A stretch of 57,619 nucleotides of DNA from Nostoc sp. KVJ20 (GCF_001712795.1 NZ_KV757561.1:1-57619), one strand, 5' to 3'. Positions 18,465 to 26,794 are shown, numbered from the stretch's first letter. The notes: generated from the letters alone by a model not told the origin. Made by a program: numbers and translations.

Positions 18465-18973
18465 AACTTCTGGAATTCGATACTCAAGGTTTGTGTTCTA
18501 GCCTATATACTTACGTGCTAATTATGGCTTTTATGGCTAACAAAAGAGAAACTCACTGCAACAATCAAGTAGATACATTTGCTGAAGCTTTAGAAACAGC
18601 GCGACAAATGCAACAGAACTGGCTAACTTACGGGGTTGATTTTGTCAATTTTTACGTTGAAGATGTGGATGGAGACTGGCTAGAAACGTGGGGACATGAC
18701 GAAATATTAGGTAATTTTAAATTAGATACAATTAAAGAATTTTTGGTAAGTAGTGATGCTGTAGCTGTTAGGGTAAGAGAGCATTTAGGAGAGCGATCGC
18801 TATTTGATTTCGCAGTAAACTTAGAAGAATCTTGGAGAATTTCTGAAGTAGATGAGAAGTTATCTGCTGTGAGAACCTTGTTAGCTGGTGAAGGAAATAG
18901 TATTGATACTAATGATATCAGGTTCTTGGATTTAGCAAATACTCTGGTGGTAAAGTTAGCAGAGATTTTGTGA
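18461..18973 (+). CDS. Unknown protein, second of an overlapping pair
   Basis: Not recognised. 170 residues if the GTG overlapping the upstream stop is used; an in-frame ATG at 18524 (MAFMANKRE) gives 149 residues and is also plausible. It is acidic, with VDFVNFYVEDVDGDWLETWG near the middle and a helical C-terminus (FLDLANTLVVKLAEIL). The first 20 residues in the long form are less polar than the rest, which slightly favours the ATG. Paired with the equally unknown upstream gene; function not inferable. Confidence 0.6.
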   Translation: MKLLEFDTQGLCSSLYTYVLIMAFMANKRETHCNNQVDTFAEALETARQMQQNWLTYGVDFVNFYVEDVDGDWLETWGHDEILGNFKLDTIKEFLVSSDAVAVRVREHLGERSLFDFAVNLEESWRISEVDEKLSAVRTLLAGEGNSIDTNDIRFLDLANTLVVKLAEIL

Positions 18974-19111
18974 TATTTTTAGTTACGTAGTGGTAAATTC
19001 AATTGCCCTTAAAGTATTGAATTTGCAATGGTAATGTTGAGCTACTAAAACAGAATATTAGCGATCGCTGTTTGATTTTACAGTAAAAAACCTCACCTTG
19101 TCCTATCAGAC

Positions 19112-19303
19112 ATCCCTCTCTTTACTAAGCCTACGGTGTACACATAAGTCAAACTACCCCCCTCAATCCCCCCTTGTAAAGGGGGGAAGCCGGAAATCCA
19201 GTTCCCTCCCCTTTGCAAGGGGAGGGTTAGGGTGGGGTAAAAAACAAATTTGTAAACTACTTCAGACTTATATGTACACCATAGCGTTACTAAGGAGAGA
19301 GAC
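19112..19303. mobile_element. MITE-like element 1
   Basis: Imperfect terminal inverted repeats of about 39 bases (19112-19150 and 19265-19303) match at roughly five positions in six; each contains a GGTGTACA(C/T)ATAAGTC core. The interior is a G/C-rich block with CCCCTTGTAAAGGGG and CCCCTTTGCAAGGGG palindromes. No transposase fits inside 192 bases, so it would depend on one supplied in trans. Confidence 0.55.
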
Positions 19304-19349
19304 AAATTTTACATAATCAAATCAAGGTGAGGTATCTTAATTGCACATA

Positions 19350-19580
19350 CCCTAAGTATTTATTGCAAAATTTCAATTTTTTATTGCCAATGTTCAAACA
19401 ATTGTTACTCACGTTAAAGTCTTTATAAGAAAGGCTTAAGTATTTCTTGCAAAGATTAAATATTTTCTTATAAATGTTAAAGCAGTTGTTACTCAGGTTG
19501 AAGCATTTATAAGAAAGGTTTAAGCATTTCTTACAAAGATTAAATACTTTCTTATCAATGCTGAAGCAATCGCCCAAAAA
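19350..19580. repeat. Eleven 21-nt degenerate tandem repeats with 84-nt higher order
   Basis: Units start at 19350 and every 21 bases after. Examples: GTTAAAGTCTTTATAAGAAAG is at 19413 and its relative at 19497. Every fourth unit matches best, giving an 84-base higher-order period. The minus strand is open through the array (19317-19595) as heptapeptides of the type FNLxxKx, but no convincing start signal is seen, so I list it as DNA repeat and not as a gene. Confidence 0.75.
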
Positions 19581-19697
19581 GCGGCTTGGTATCAAAAAGT
19601 ACTTTTATCAAAATAGATTTACCAATAAAAGTTAAATAAAAGTTCCTATTTTGGGAATTATAGACCTATTAAAGCTCAGGCAAGTAGGTCAAAAGCA

Positions 19698-20045
19698 TTG
19701 ATTAGTGAAACCGCAAAACTACTTTACCCATCGGTGGAAAAATTGGTTAACGAAATTGTGGCGGTTAACCACGCTTGGAAAGTTGCTAGTGAATTATTTG
19801 GAGAAGATTCACCCCTATCTATTTCTTCACGGGATTTAAAAACCTGTTTGCAGGTGCGTTTGTTGCGAAGCTATGCACCAGAACAGGTTTATTTAATTGA
19901 GGATAAAGAATCAGAAGGTGAACCACTTTACAGCTTACGTCTCCGAGAACCTATAGGAGAACGCCTGTATGCAGAGCATCTCCCAATGCGGATAGCTCAA
20001 GAAGTTTTTGCGGATAAAGAATTAGAACTATTCAAAAAGATATAA
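19698..20045 (+). CDS. Small unknown protein at head of Zorya-like operon
   Basis: Not recognised. 115 residues, starting at TTG 19698 (the only in-frame start; the frame is open from 19629). Predicted mixed alpha/beta, with a helical N-terminus (KLLYPSVEKLVNEIVAVNHAW) shortened by no signal peptide, and a central strand pair around EQVYLIEDKESEG and LYSLRLREP. It ends 25 bases before the ZorA-like GTG and reads the same way, so it is probably the first gene of that operon. It has no counterpart in the standard ZorABCD set known to me. Confidence 0.6.
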   Translation: MISETAKLLYPSVEKLVNEIVAVNHAWKVASELFGEDSPLSISSRDLKTCLQVRLLRSYAPEQVYLIEDKESEGEPLYSLRLREPIGERLYAEHLPMRIAQEVFADKELELFKKI

Positions 20046-20070
20046 CCAAGATAAACAAGAAAGGTGCAGC

Positions 20071-22362
20071 GTGGAAATAGCAAAAGTTTGGGACATTATT
20101 TGGGATAACGAACCTTTTCATTGGGCAACTGCTTTTGTCTTAATAGCCGCAATTATTGTCGAGCTTTGCACACTATTTCAGTATTGGCGCTCAGAGTGTG
20201 GCACAACTGGAGCCTCTATTAAATTTTTGAGTAATTTGAAAAATGGTAAAAATGTAAAGCTTTCAAACGAAGTTCGACAATGGTTAAAAGATCATTTAGG
20301 AACTGATGACTCCAGTAGATTCAGACAAAAAGATGGTAACTTCATACTGATAAAATATCCATCTGTTTTAGCCCACGCCATACCTCGTAGTTCCCTACGC
20401 TTCGTGACAACCTTGTGTACTGCCATCGGCGTTTTAGGAACCTTTTATGGTATACAACAGGGACTCCAAGGAATCAATTTATCTACAGAAGATACCAAAG
20501 AACTGATGACTGCCAGTAAAGAGTTGCTGGTGGGAATGAAAACAGCCTTTTCCACTTCCCTAATGGGGCTTGGTTCGGGTAGCTTGTTTACTCTAGTTTT
20601 GTTTGGGTGTGATTCGCTACGGCAGAAACGGCGCGATAGTTTGCGTCAGAAATTGAAGGCGATCGCAACTTTGAAAACGGCAGAGAACGACAACCATGAA
20701 GTAGCTGAAGCACTTAGTCTTGTAGCAAAAAACTTGACTGGGTTAAAGCAGCTAAATGCAGAAGGCATTGGTCAAGCTGTAGGTAGGAGTATTGCAGAAC
20801 AATTCGCAGGTTTAAATCAGTTGTCAGCCCAAGCTATAGGTCAAGCTGTAGGAGAGCAAGTGCAGACTGCTATCCTAGCAGCGCTACGAGCAATTTTTAA
20901 AGAGCAGCAACAACTTCGACAACTTCAAGAAAACCAGGGACAGAGAGTTTTAGAAGAACTCATTAAGGATATGCGAGTTCAGGTACTCGAACCGATTGCA
21001 GATCGGCTAGATAAAAGTGCAGAGTTAACCCAACAAGCTTCTGAAGCTGTGCTGAGTCTGCATAGAGAATTGGGCGGTATATCTCAAAGTTTGGCAAGTT
21101 CTATCTTGACAATTCAGAACTTTCAAAAAGAGACTTTGCTAGAACTTCAAGGATTTGCTAAGAATTTGGGAGACACTCTCAATCAATTCCAAACAGATAC
21201 AAAAGATGTTTTACAACAAACAGCACAGGAAATTAACCAAGCCGTAGACCAAAGTATCCAGGGAATGACAGCCCAGCGAAGTGCTTTTGAAGCAAGTGCA
21301 GTGCAAGCGGCTGCTACCTTCCGAGGAATTCGAGAGGAACTTCAGACAGCGCTACAAGAACGCGCAACAGTAGAACAGCAGATGCTTCAAGAATTTGCTA
21401 ACAATATGGGGCAAACTTTGAGTCAATTCCAAACTGAAACTACGGGAGTTATACAACAAACATCTCACGAAATTAATCGAGCGGTACTTCAGAGTATCGA
21501 AGGAATGACAGCCCAGCGAAGTGCTTTTGAAGCCAGTGCAGTACAAGTTGCTGCTACCTTCCGGGGAATTCGAGAGGAACTTCAAACAGCGCTACAAGAA
21601 CGCGCATCTGTGGAAAAGGAGATGCTTCAAGCTACTCGGACTGGAATTATCCAAATTCTCACCCAAGCAAATAGAACCTTTCATGAGCAAACTAATACTC
21701 TACAAACAGTGGGTAATCAAGCTTCTGGGTTGATGAATGATGCGAAGGATAATCTTCTGGCTACTTTAGGCAATATCGACGCAACACTCACAGCCACCCG
21801 CCAAACAGTAGAGGAAGATTTGACAAAATTCCGGCAAGAATATCAAGAGAATTTAAAGAAGTTTTTTCAAGAACAAAACAACTTACTTGAGGGGACACTA
21901 GGCAAACAACAGGAAGGATTATCTGGGGTTGTGAACAATCTTGATCAAGTGTTTAGAGAGGAATTTGAAAGACGTAGTAAATTGACTCAAGAAGTAGACG
22001 AAAGTATGATTAAAATTCAGGTATCTGTCGAACAAATTAACAAATTAGTTATTGCGGCTGGATTAAACGATTCACAACGACTAATACAACTAGCAAATCT
22101 TACTACTGATATTGCCAAGCAAGTGAACATAGTTGACAATTCATACAGAAATTTGAATGAAAAATTTGACAATAGCCTTCAGGCTTGGCAGGGTCATCTT
22201 GAAGTTTCTATGCAAAGGACTGTTGACTCACAGTTAAGCTTTTTCCAACAAGCAGATACTTCTATGGCTAGAGTTTGTGGAGGTTTACTAGAGACAGCAA
22301 AAGTTCTAGTTGCTGCACATGATAACCGCCAATTTGGTAATGGTGGAAGCAATCATGGATGA
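20071..22362 (+). CDS. zorA: ZorA-like MotA/TolQ/ExbB-type channel protein with long coiled-coil tail
   Basis: A 763-residue membrane protein. Three hydrophobic segments (about 18-38, 108-130, 155-180) with TTLCTAIGVLGTFYGIQQGL and GMKTAFSTSLMGLGSGSLF match the MotA/TolQ proton-channel core. Residues 190-750 are a long coiled-coil tail projecting into the cytoplasm, as in Zorya ZorA. Residues 362-441 and 442-521 are a near-identical tandem duplication of 80 residues. GTG start at 20071 follows GAAAGG. The last 8 bases overlap the ZorB-like gene. In Zorya the ZorAB motor is proposed to sense phage attack and signal through the tail to ZorC/ZorD. Assignment rests on architecture plus neighbours. 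Confidence 0.82.
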   Translation: MEIAKVWDIIWDNEPFHWATAFVLIAAIIVELCTLFQYWRSECGTTGASIKFLSNLKNGKNVKLSNEVRQWLKDHLGTDDSSRFRQKDGNFILIKYPSVLAHAIPRSSLRFVTTLCTAIGVLGTFYGIQQGLQGINLSTEDTKELMTASKELLVGMKTAFSTSLMGLGSGSLFTLVLFGCDSLRQKRRDSLRQKLKAIATLKTAENDNHEVAEALSLVAKNLTGLKQLNAEGIGQAVGRSIAEQFAGLNQLSAQAIGQAVGEQVQTAILAALRAIFKEQQQLRQLQENQGQRVLEELIKDMRVQVLEPIADRLDKSAELTQQASEAVLSLHRELGGISQSLASSILTIQNFQKETLLELQGFAKNLGDTLNQFQTDTKDVLQQTAQEINQAVDQSIQGMTAQRSAFEASAVQAAATFRGIREELQTALQERATVEQQMLQEFANNMGQTLSQFQTETTGVIQQTSHEINRAVLQSIEGMTAQRSAFEASAVQVAATFRGIREELQTALQERASVEKEMLQATRTGIIQILTQANRTFHEQTNTLQTVGNQASGLMNDAKDNLLATLGNIDATLTATRQTVEEDLTKFRQEYQENLKKFFQEQNNLLEGTLGKQQEGLSGVVNNLDQVFREEFERRSKLTQEVDESMIKIQVSVEQINKLVIAAGLNDSQRLIQLANLTTDIAKQVNIVDNSYRNLNEKFDNSLQAWQGHLEVSMQRTVDSQLSFFQQADTSMARVCGGLLETAKVLVAAHDNRQFGNGGSNHG
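21154..21633 (+). repeat. Intragenic 240-bp tandem duplication in the ZorA-like tail
   Basis: 21154-21393 and 21394-21633 encode FAKNLGDTLNQFQ... and FANNMGQTLSQFQ..., both continuing through the identical GMTAQRSAFEASAVQ and ATFRGIREELQTALQER. The in-frame period is exactly 80 codons. Confidence 0.9.
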
Positions 22363-23005
22363 TTTTATCCGAGGTGAAATTGATGCAGAGATTATAGAGG
22401 ATGATGACTCTAGTATCTATCTGTCTATTGGCGATCTGATGTCTGGGTTACTAATGTTTTTTGCTTTGCTATTTATCACTGCACTACTCCAGCTTGCAGA
22501 AAAGGATGTACCAAAACGGGTAGTAATTGGTAATGTTGTGGGACAGATGAAAAGCAACAATATAAATGTCAAAGTCAACCCGGAAACTGGGGATGTCAGT
22601 ATCCAAGAATCAATTCTTTTTGCCAAGGGAAGTACAGAACTTAAACCAGAAGGTAAAGCCTTCCTACGCCGCTTTATTCCTGTTTACAGTGGGGTTATTT
22701 TCTCAAAACCAGAATTTGAGCAGGAAATTAGCCGCGTAGTTATAGAAGGTCACACTAGCTCAGATGGAGACGATAAAACTAATCTACAACTAAGCTTGTT
22801 GAGATCATCATCAGTTTACAACTACATTTTTTATGATATGAATTTCCCTACCAAAGCACCTTTAAGCCAGAAAATATTGGCTGCTGGTCGTGGAGAAATT
22901 GAATCTGACAATAAACGTGATAATCCAGGCGATCGCAAGGTACTTTTCCGCTTTCAGTTTCGCAGTGATGAGTTAAAGAAAGATATTGTAAAAACCTCTC
23001 TTTAA
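22355..23005 (+). CDS. zorB: ZorB-like MotB/OmpA-domain stator protein
   Basis: A 216-residue protein. Short acidic N-terminus, one membrane helix (IGDLMSGLLMFFALLFITALL, shortened here) with Asp27 just before it at the position of the proton-carrying Asp of ZorB/MotB, then an OmpA-like peptidoglycan-binding domain (SILFAKGSTELKPEGKAFL, VVIEGHTSSDG, LSLLRSSSVYNYI). ATG 22355 is chosen over the TTG 45 bases upstream: GGTGGAAG precedes it and it overlaps the ZorA-like stop by 8 bases. Forms the stator complex with the upstream gene. Confidence 0.85.
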   Translation: MDDFIRGEIDAEIIEDDDSSIYLSIGDLMSGLLMFFALLFITALLQLAEKDVPKRVVIGNVVGQMKSNNINVKVNPETGDVSIQESILFAKGSTELKPEGKAFLRRFIPVYSGVIFSKPEFEQEISRVVIEGHTSSDGDDKTNLQLSLLRSSSVYNYIFYDMNFPTKAPLSQKILAAGRGEIESDNKRDNPGDRKVLFRFQFRSDELKKDIVKTSL

Positions 23006-23018
23006 AGGAGCTAAAACA

Positions 23019-24404
23019 TTGAATTCTCAGTTTTACATTCCTTCCCTACCTGAAACTCCCCAGTGTAGTCCTAATCAACTTATTCAACTTGCAAGTAACT
23101 TACCAGATGCAACAATATCAATACCAAGTGTTGATAAAGTATTGGAAGCTATTGAACAGGGTAAAGCTGATCGAGTAAGTAAGTTAGACTGGATTTACTG
23201 CATCCATGCTAAAGCACAGTGGGATCAGCAAAATATTGACAGATGCAGGAAAACATCAGCAGCCATTTGGAAGGTAGCAATTTCTAATTTATGGTTGCAA
23301 CATCAGCTATTGTGGCGTTTAGCTCTTTATTATAGTGGTCATCAAGAACAGGGGTTAGCAAAGTCTCTAGCTGAATCTTTTGATATCTTTGCTAATTATG
23401 ACTTAGTTAGTCACTTGCTACCAGTTCAAATTATTCGGGCGCTTTGCAGTAAACAAGCAGGTAGAGAATTAGCAAAAATTGCTTGTGAACAGCGTATTAA
23501 CCGAACTGAACTTCTAAACAAAATCAAAGGATATTTACCTATTTGGATTCCATTATTCAGCAGATTCATAGAAGATATAACCCCCTATTTTACTACAATT
23601 CGCTCTCCAACTCAGCAGCAAGTAAGATGGTTGTTAAGTTGCTTGGATGAAATGTCAGATAGTCAGCAAATAAAAGCTGTTAATCATTTGCTAACTAATG
23701 TTTCCAATGATATAGCAAGCAATCATTCTTTACTGGTTGATTGGTTGAGACATAACTATAGAAATGGTGAAAATTGGTATAAACTTTCAGATCCAGCAAG
23801 GCAAAGACTTCGAGAGTGGATTGGAGGTATCAATTATGGTGATTTCCAAAAGTTAGTAAATCTCATATTGAACAAGCTGGATTTAGAAAACTTCGAGTCA
23901 AATCGGCTATGTAGTCGCAGGGATTTTTGGGCTAATTACAGTAACCGCTTTGAACGGCTTCGTATCTTGTTACCCAAGACATCACAAATTGCCATAGGGT
24001 ATCAAATCCAAGGTGATGTTGATCTATTAGAGGATGATGGTAGCGATCCAACAGAGGTTTGTATATTCGATTTTGGTGAGTGGTTTGTAGTCGAATTCTT
24101 TCGTGGAAGAGGTAGTGAGACGCGCCTGTTTCCGAAAAATTCCAGAAATGAGCAAATCCTTTTTGGTGAATCCACGCTTTCAGTCAAGCGGATTCGTTGT
24201 CTGGGTGGCGATAAGCACGATCATGAATTTCTTTGGCAATTCTTTTGCCGCCAATGGCTTGCACATAAGGGAATTAACCCAAATCCAGGTACTAAACCTT
24301 ACAGAAACCCGACAGCAGATCAATTACAACAGCGAGAAAACAGGCTTGAGCGGTGGAAAAGAGAAATTGAATATCTGGAACGGCAACATCGAGTCTATGT
24401 GTGA
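23019..24404 (+). CDS. zorC: ZorC-like EH-signature domain protein
   Basis: A 461-residue protein. The N-terminal two thirds are helical. The C-terminal domain holds RRDFWANYSNRFERLRILLP, CIFDFGEWFVVEFFRGRG (E359), and HDHEFLWQFFCRQWLAHKGI (H402), the conserved Glu and His that name the EH-signature family found in type I Zorya ZorC. TTG start at 23019 is supported by AAAGGAG at 23004-23010; it begins 13 bases after the ZorB-like stop. In Zorya, ZorC is a DNA-associated effector working with ZorD. No ZorD-type helicase/nuclease follows; the next genes are on the other strand. Confidence 0.82.
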   Translation: MNSQFYIPSLPETPQCSPNQLIQLASNLPDATISIPSVDKVLEAIEQGKADRVSKLDWIYCIHAKAQWDQQNIDRCRKTSAAIWKVAISNLWLQHQLLWRLALYYSGHQEQGLAKSLAESFDIFANYDLVSHLLPVQIIRALCSKQAGRELAKIACEQRINRTELLNKIKGYLPIWIPLFSRFIEDITPYFTTIRSPTQQQVRWLLSCLDEMSDSQQIKAVNHLLTNVSNDIASNHSLLVDWLRHNYRNGENWYKLSDPARQRLREWIGGINYGDFQKLVNLILNKLDLENFESNRLCSRRDFWANYSNRFERLRILLPKTSQIAIGYQIQGDVDLLEDDGSDPTEVCIFDFGEWFVVEFFRGRGSETRLFPKNSRNEQILFGESTLSVKRIRCLGGDKHDHEFLWQFFCRQWLAHKGINPNPGTKPYRNPTADQLQQRENRLERWKREIEYLERQHRVYV

Positions 24405-24424
24405 TATTAGAAATTTTATAGAGA

Positions 24425-24778
24425 CTACTGATGCACAATCATGGTGTCTCGATTTATTTCAATATAGGAATGCTGCTTAAACAATTCAACTATAGATTGG
24501 AAGTTAGCTATAAATAGGGATTCCAATTCTGAGTTATTGATATTCCCTGTCGTGATTAAAAGTAGTTTATAAGGTTGCTGAACAGTTAAAAAAGAGTTGA
24601 CAAAATCCACATCTTTGGTAATTAAAATTCTATTTTGTTGAATTGATATGGTATTAATCTCATTATCTGGCGTAGCATTTTCCCGTAGTAAGTCTCTGGT
24701 GTGGATCGTGTCATAACCTGAAGTTTTGAGAAAACGGGCAAGACGAACTGGTAACTGAGCATCGACAAGAAATTTCAT
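24425..24778 (-). CDS. DUF5615 PIN-like toxin
   Basis: A 117-residue PIN-like domain protein. N-terminus MKFLVDAQLPVRLARFLK carries the first catalytic Asp; HTRDLL and the acidic ENATPDNEI follow, then ILITKDVDFVN with the third acidic site. DUF5615 proteins are predicted RNases paired with DUF433 antitoxins. It overlaps the antitoxin gene by 4 bases and lies tail to tail with the ZorC-like gene, 20 bases away. Confidence 0.88.
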   Translation of the reverse strand: MKFLVDAQLPVRLARFLKTSGYDTIHTRDLLRENATPDNEINTISIQQNRILITKDVDFVNSFLTVQQPYKLLLITTGNINNSELESLFIANFQSIVELFKQHSYIEINRDTMIVHQ

Positions 24779-25011
24779 GAGGCAATTCGATGAATGCTTT
24801 TGACTTGGCTAAGTCGAGCGGCAAATAACAAAACAGCCAAAATATCTTTAGATTCTAAATCGTCATAATCTGCCAATATTTCCTCAGTAGTCATGCCAGA
24901 ACTGAGCAGTTCCAAAATAAACTCAACTGGATAACGAAGTCCTCGAATGCAGGGTTTCCCGTGGCAGATATTTGGATTATGAGTGATGCGTTGTAGAAGT
25001 GTGTTATCCAT
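24775..25011 (-). CDS. DUF433 antitoxin
   Basis: A 78-residue DUF433 protein. Motifs: RITHNPNICHGKPCIRGLRYPV at the N-terminus (conserved GKPCIRGxR), then SSGMTTEEILADYDDLESKDILAVLLFAA, a MerR/VapB-like helix-turn-helix region. It acts as antitoxin and probable autorepressor for the adjacent PIN-like toxin. ATG at 25011. Confidence 0.9.
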   Translation of the reverse strand: MDNTLLQRITHNPNICHGKPCIRGLRYPVEFILELLSSGMTTEEILADYDDLESKDILAVLLFAARLSQVKSIHRIAS

Positions 25012-25285
25012 AAATTCTTACCATATTTTTGTTCTCATCTTTTAATTTTAGATGCGAACTGACAGCAGTCCATTGCGATCGCACCAAGTCAAATGTTAAA
25101 ACTTTGAATGTATTGAATGATACGTAAATTACCCCACTCGCACTGCGATCGCACACATTCAACCCTCTTCAAAATGCACCATAAGCACGTTAAGCTGAAT
25201 TAGAGAGACAATTTATTGCGCTTTTTAACATACACAAATCTCTGTTCTTGTCAAATTTTAATTTTTTCTGCTTGAGAAACCCGGA

Positions 25286-26008
25286 ATGCTAGACCGAATT
25301 TTTGATTACCTCGACTTTCATTTCAGCCTTGAAGCCCTTATAGTTCTGGTGATCTTGGTGCTTTTAGAGGCGCTGTTATCTGCCGACAATGCGATCGCTC
25401 TGGCTGCGATCGCTAGGGGACTGGAAGACAAAGAACTTGAGCGTAGAGCTTTGAACTTTGGTTTAGTCGCTGCCTATGTGCTGCGGATCACCCTGATTCT
25501 CACTGCCACTTGGGTACAACAATTCTGGCAATTTGAATTATTGGGCGCTGCTTATCTGCTGTGGTTGGTATTCCAACACTTTACCTCGGAAGAATCCAAG
25601 GACGATCACCATCACGGGCCGCGGTTTAATTCATTGTTGCAAGCGATACCTGTGATTGCATTTACAGATTTGGCATTTTCTTTGGATAGCGTGACAACTG
25701 CGATCGCAGTTTCTCAAGAAAAATGGCTAGTGCTAACGGGTGCAACAATTGGTATTATTACGCTGCGATTCATGGCAGGATTGTTTATCCGTTGGCTAGA
25801 TGAATATGAAAATCTAGAAGATGCCGGCTATATAACTGTAGCGTTCGTGGGCTTACGCCTGTTGTTGAAAGTGGTGAACGATAGTTTAGTTCCCCCAGAA
25901 TGGATCATGATTACTGCCATCTTCCTGATTTTAGGCTGGGGATTTTCCAAGCGTGTTGGCACTGAATTACCCCAAGTAGAACCAGAAAAGAGCGAAGTCT
26001 CTAAGTAA
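25286..26008 (+). CDS. TerC-family membrane protein
   Basis: A 240-residue integral membrane protein with about seven hydrophobic segments. TM signatures: EALLSADNAIALAAIA and DLAFSLDSVTTAIAVS, each with the paired acidic residues of the TerC/Alx fold. Family members export manganese or support membrane-protein folding; which applies here is open. A His-rich cytoplasmic loop (DDHHHGP) may bind metal. No yybP-ykoY Mn riboswitch was found in the 274 bases upstream. Confidence 0.9.
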   Translation: MLDRIFDYLDFHFSLEALIVLVILVLLEALLSADNAIALAAIARGLEDKELERRALNFGLVAAYVLRITLILTATWVQQFWQFELLGAAYLLWLVFQHFTSEESKDDHHHGPRFNSLLQAIPVIAFTDLAFSLDSVTTAIAVSQEKWLVLTGATIGIITLRFMAGLFIRWLDEYENLEDAGYITVAFVGLRLLLKVVNDSLVPPEWIMITAIFLILGWGFSKRVGTELPQVEPEKSEVSK

Positions 26009-26113
26009 GAAGAGGGGAGAGGGAATAGGGTACAGGGTACAGGTACAGATTATTCCCTATTCCCTATTTCCTATTCCCTGTCACCTGTCACCTGTAACCT
26101 CTCCCCTAATGTC
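26009..26113. repeat. STRR fold-back (TATTCCC/GGGTACA type)
   Basis: GGGAATAGGGTACAGGGTACAGG on the left is matched inversely by ATTCCCTATTTCCTATTCCCTG and CACCTGTCACCTGTAACC on the right. It fills the whole spacer between convergent terC-like and ndk genes and may serve both as a terminator. Confidence 0.65.
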
Positions 26114-26563
26114 TTACTCGCGCAACCAAGGCGTTAAGTGTGGTTGCCAACTGACTAATTCTTCATCCTTAAACCATAACGCTACTTCCTGTTGCGCGGT
26201 TTCTGGAGCATCAGAACCGTGAATTAAGTTGCGACCAATATTCAGTCCAAAATCGCCGCGAATCGTTCCCGGCTCTGCTGTTAACGGATTTGTCGCACCA
26301 ATAATTTTTCTAGCAGATGCAATCACGCCATCACCTTCCCATACCATTGCTACTACTGGGCTAGAAGTGATAAATTCCACTAGACCACCAAAAAAGGGAC
26401 GTTCTCGATGAACACCATAGTGTTGTTCAGCCAACTCCCGACTGACTTTCAGTAACTTTAAACCAACTAGAGTAAAACCTTTGGTTTCAAAGCGACGGAT
26501 AATTTCACCTACTAATCCCCGCTGGACTCCATCAGGCTTAATTGCTAAAAATGTGCGCTCCAT
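26114..26563 (-). CDS. ndk: Nucleoside diphosphate kinase
   Basis: Moves the gamma phosphate of NTPs to NDPs. 149 residues, standard length. [16 protein letters not shown] opens the protein; catalytic His115 lies in [18 protein letters not shown] and [14 protein letters not shown] are also intact. ATG 26563. Single gene, bounded on both sides by repeat-filled spacers. Confidence 0.98.
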   Translation of the reverse strand: MERTFLAIKPDGVQRGLVGEIIRRFETKGFTLVGLKLLKVSRELAEQHYGVHRERPFFGGLVEFITSSPVVAMVWEGDGVIASARKIIGATNPLTAEPGTIRGDFGLNIGRNLIHGSDAPETAQQEVALWFKDEELVSWQPHLTPWLRE

Positions 26564-26599
26564 TGCTATCTCCCAAAGCTTAATAAAGTTTTTATCTAG

Positions 26600-26700
26600 T
26601 CAATTGTCCTTTGTCCTTTGTCCTTTGTCCAAAGGTTTTGCACTAATGACTAATGACTCTTGACCAATGACTCTTGACTAATGACTCTTGACCAATCAGA
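26600..26700. repeat. STRR arrays (TTTGTCC and ATGACTA types)
   Basis: CCTTTGTCCTTTGTCC units are followed by interspersed AATGACTCTTGACCAATGAC units. Typical cyanobacterial heptamer arrays; no gene signal. Confidence 0.7.
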
Positions 26701-26794
26701 GTTTATCTCAGAAATTATCTTTGGGTGCATATACGTTCCCAGATGAATGCGTTAAATTGTTAACTCGTGGGTGAAAAACAGAGGTTAGGAAGAA

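Noticed and set aside
19350..19580. CRISPR array
   Set aside because: The 21-base units are contiguous with no spacers and no cas genes are near.
19317..19595. 92-residue minus-strand ORF of heptapeptides
   Set aside because: It is the translation of a 21-nt DNA repeat, lacks a convincing ribosome-binding site, and no family is known. Kept as a repeat, not a gene.
25012..25285. yybP-ykoY manganese riboswitch before the TerC gene
   Set aside because: The spacer lacks the conserved paired loops; only HIP1 sites are seen.
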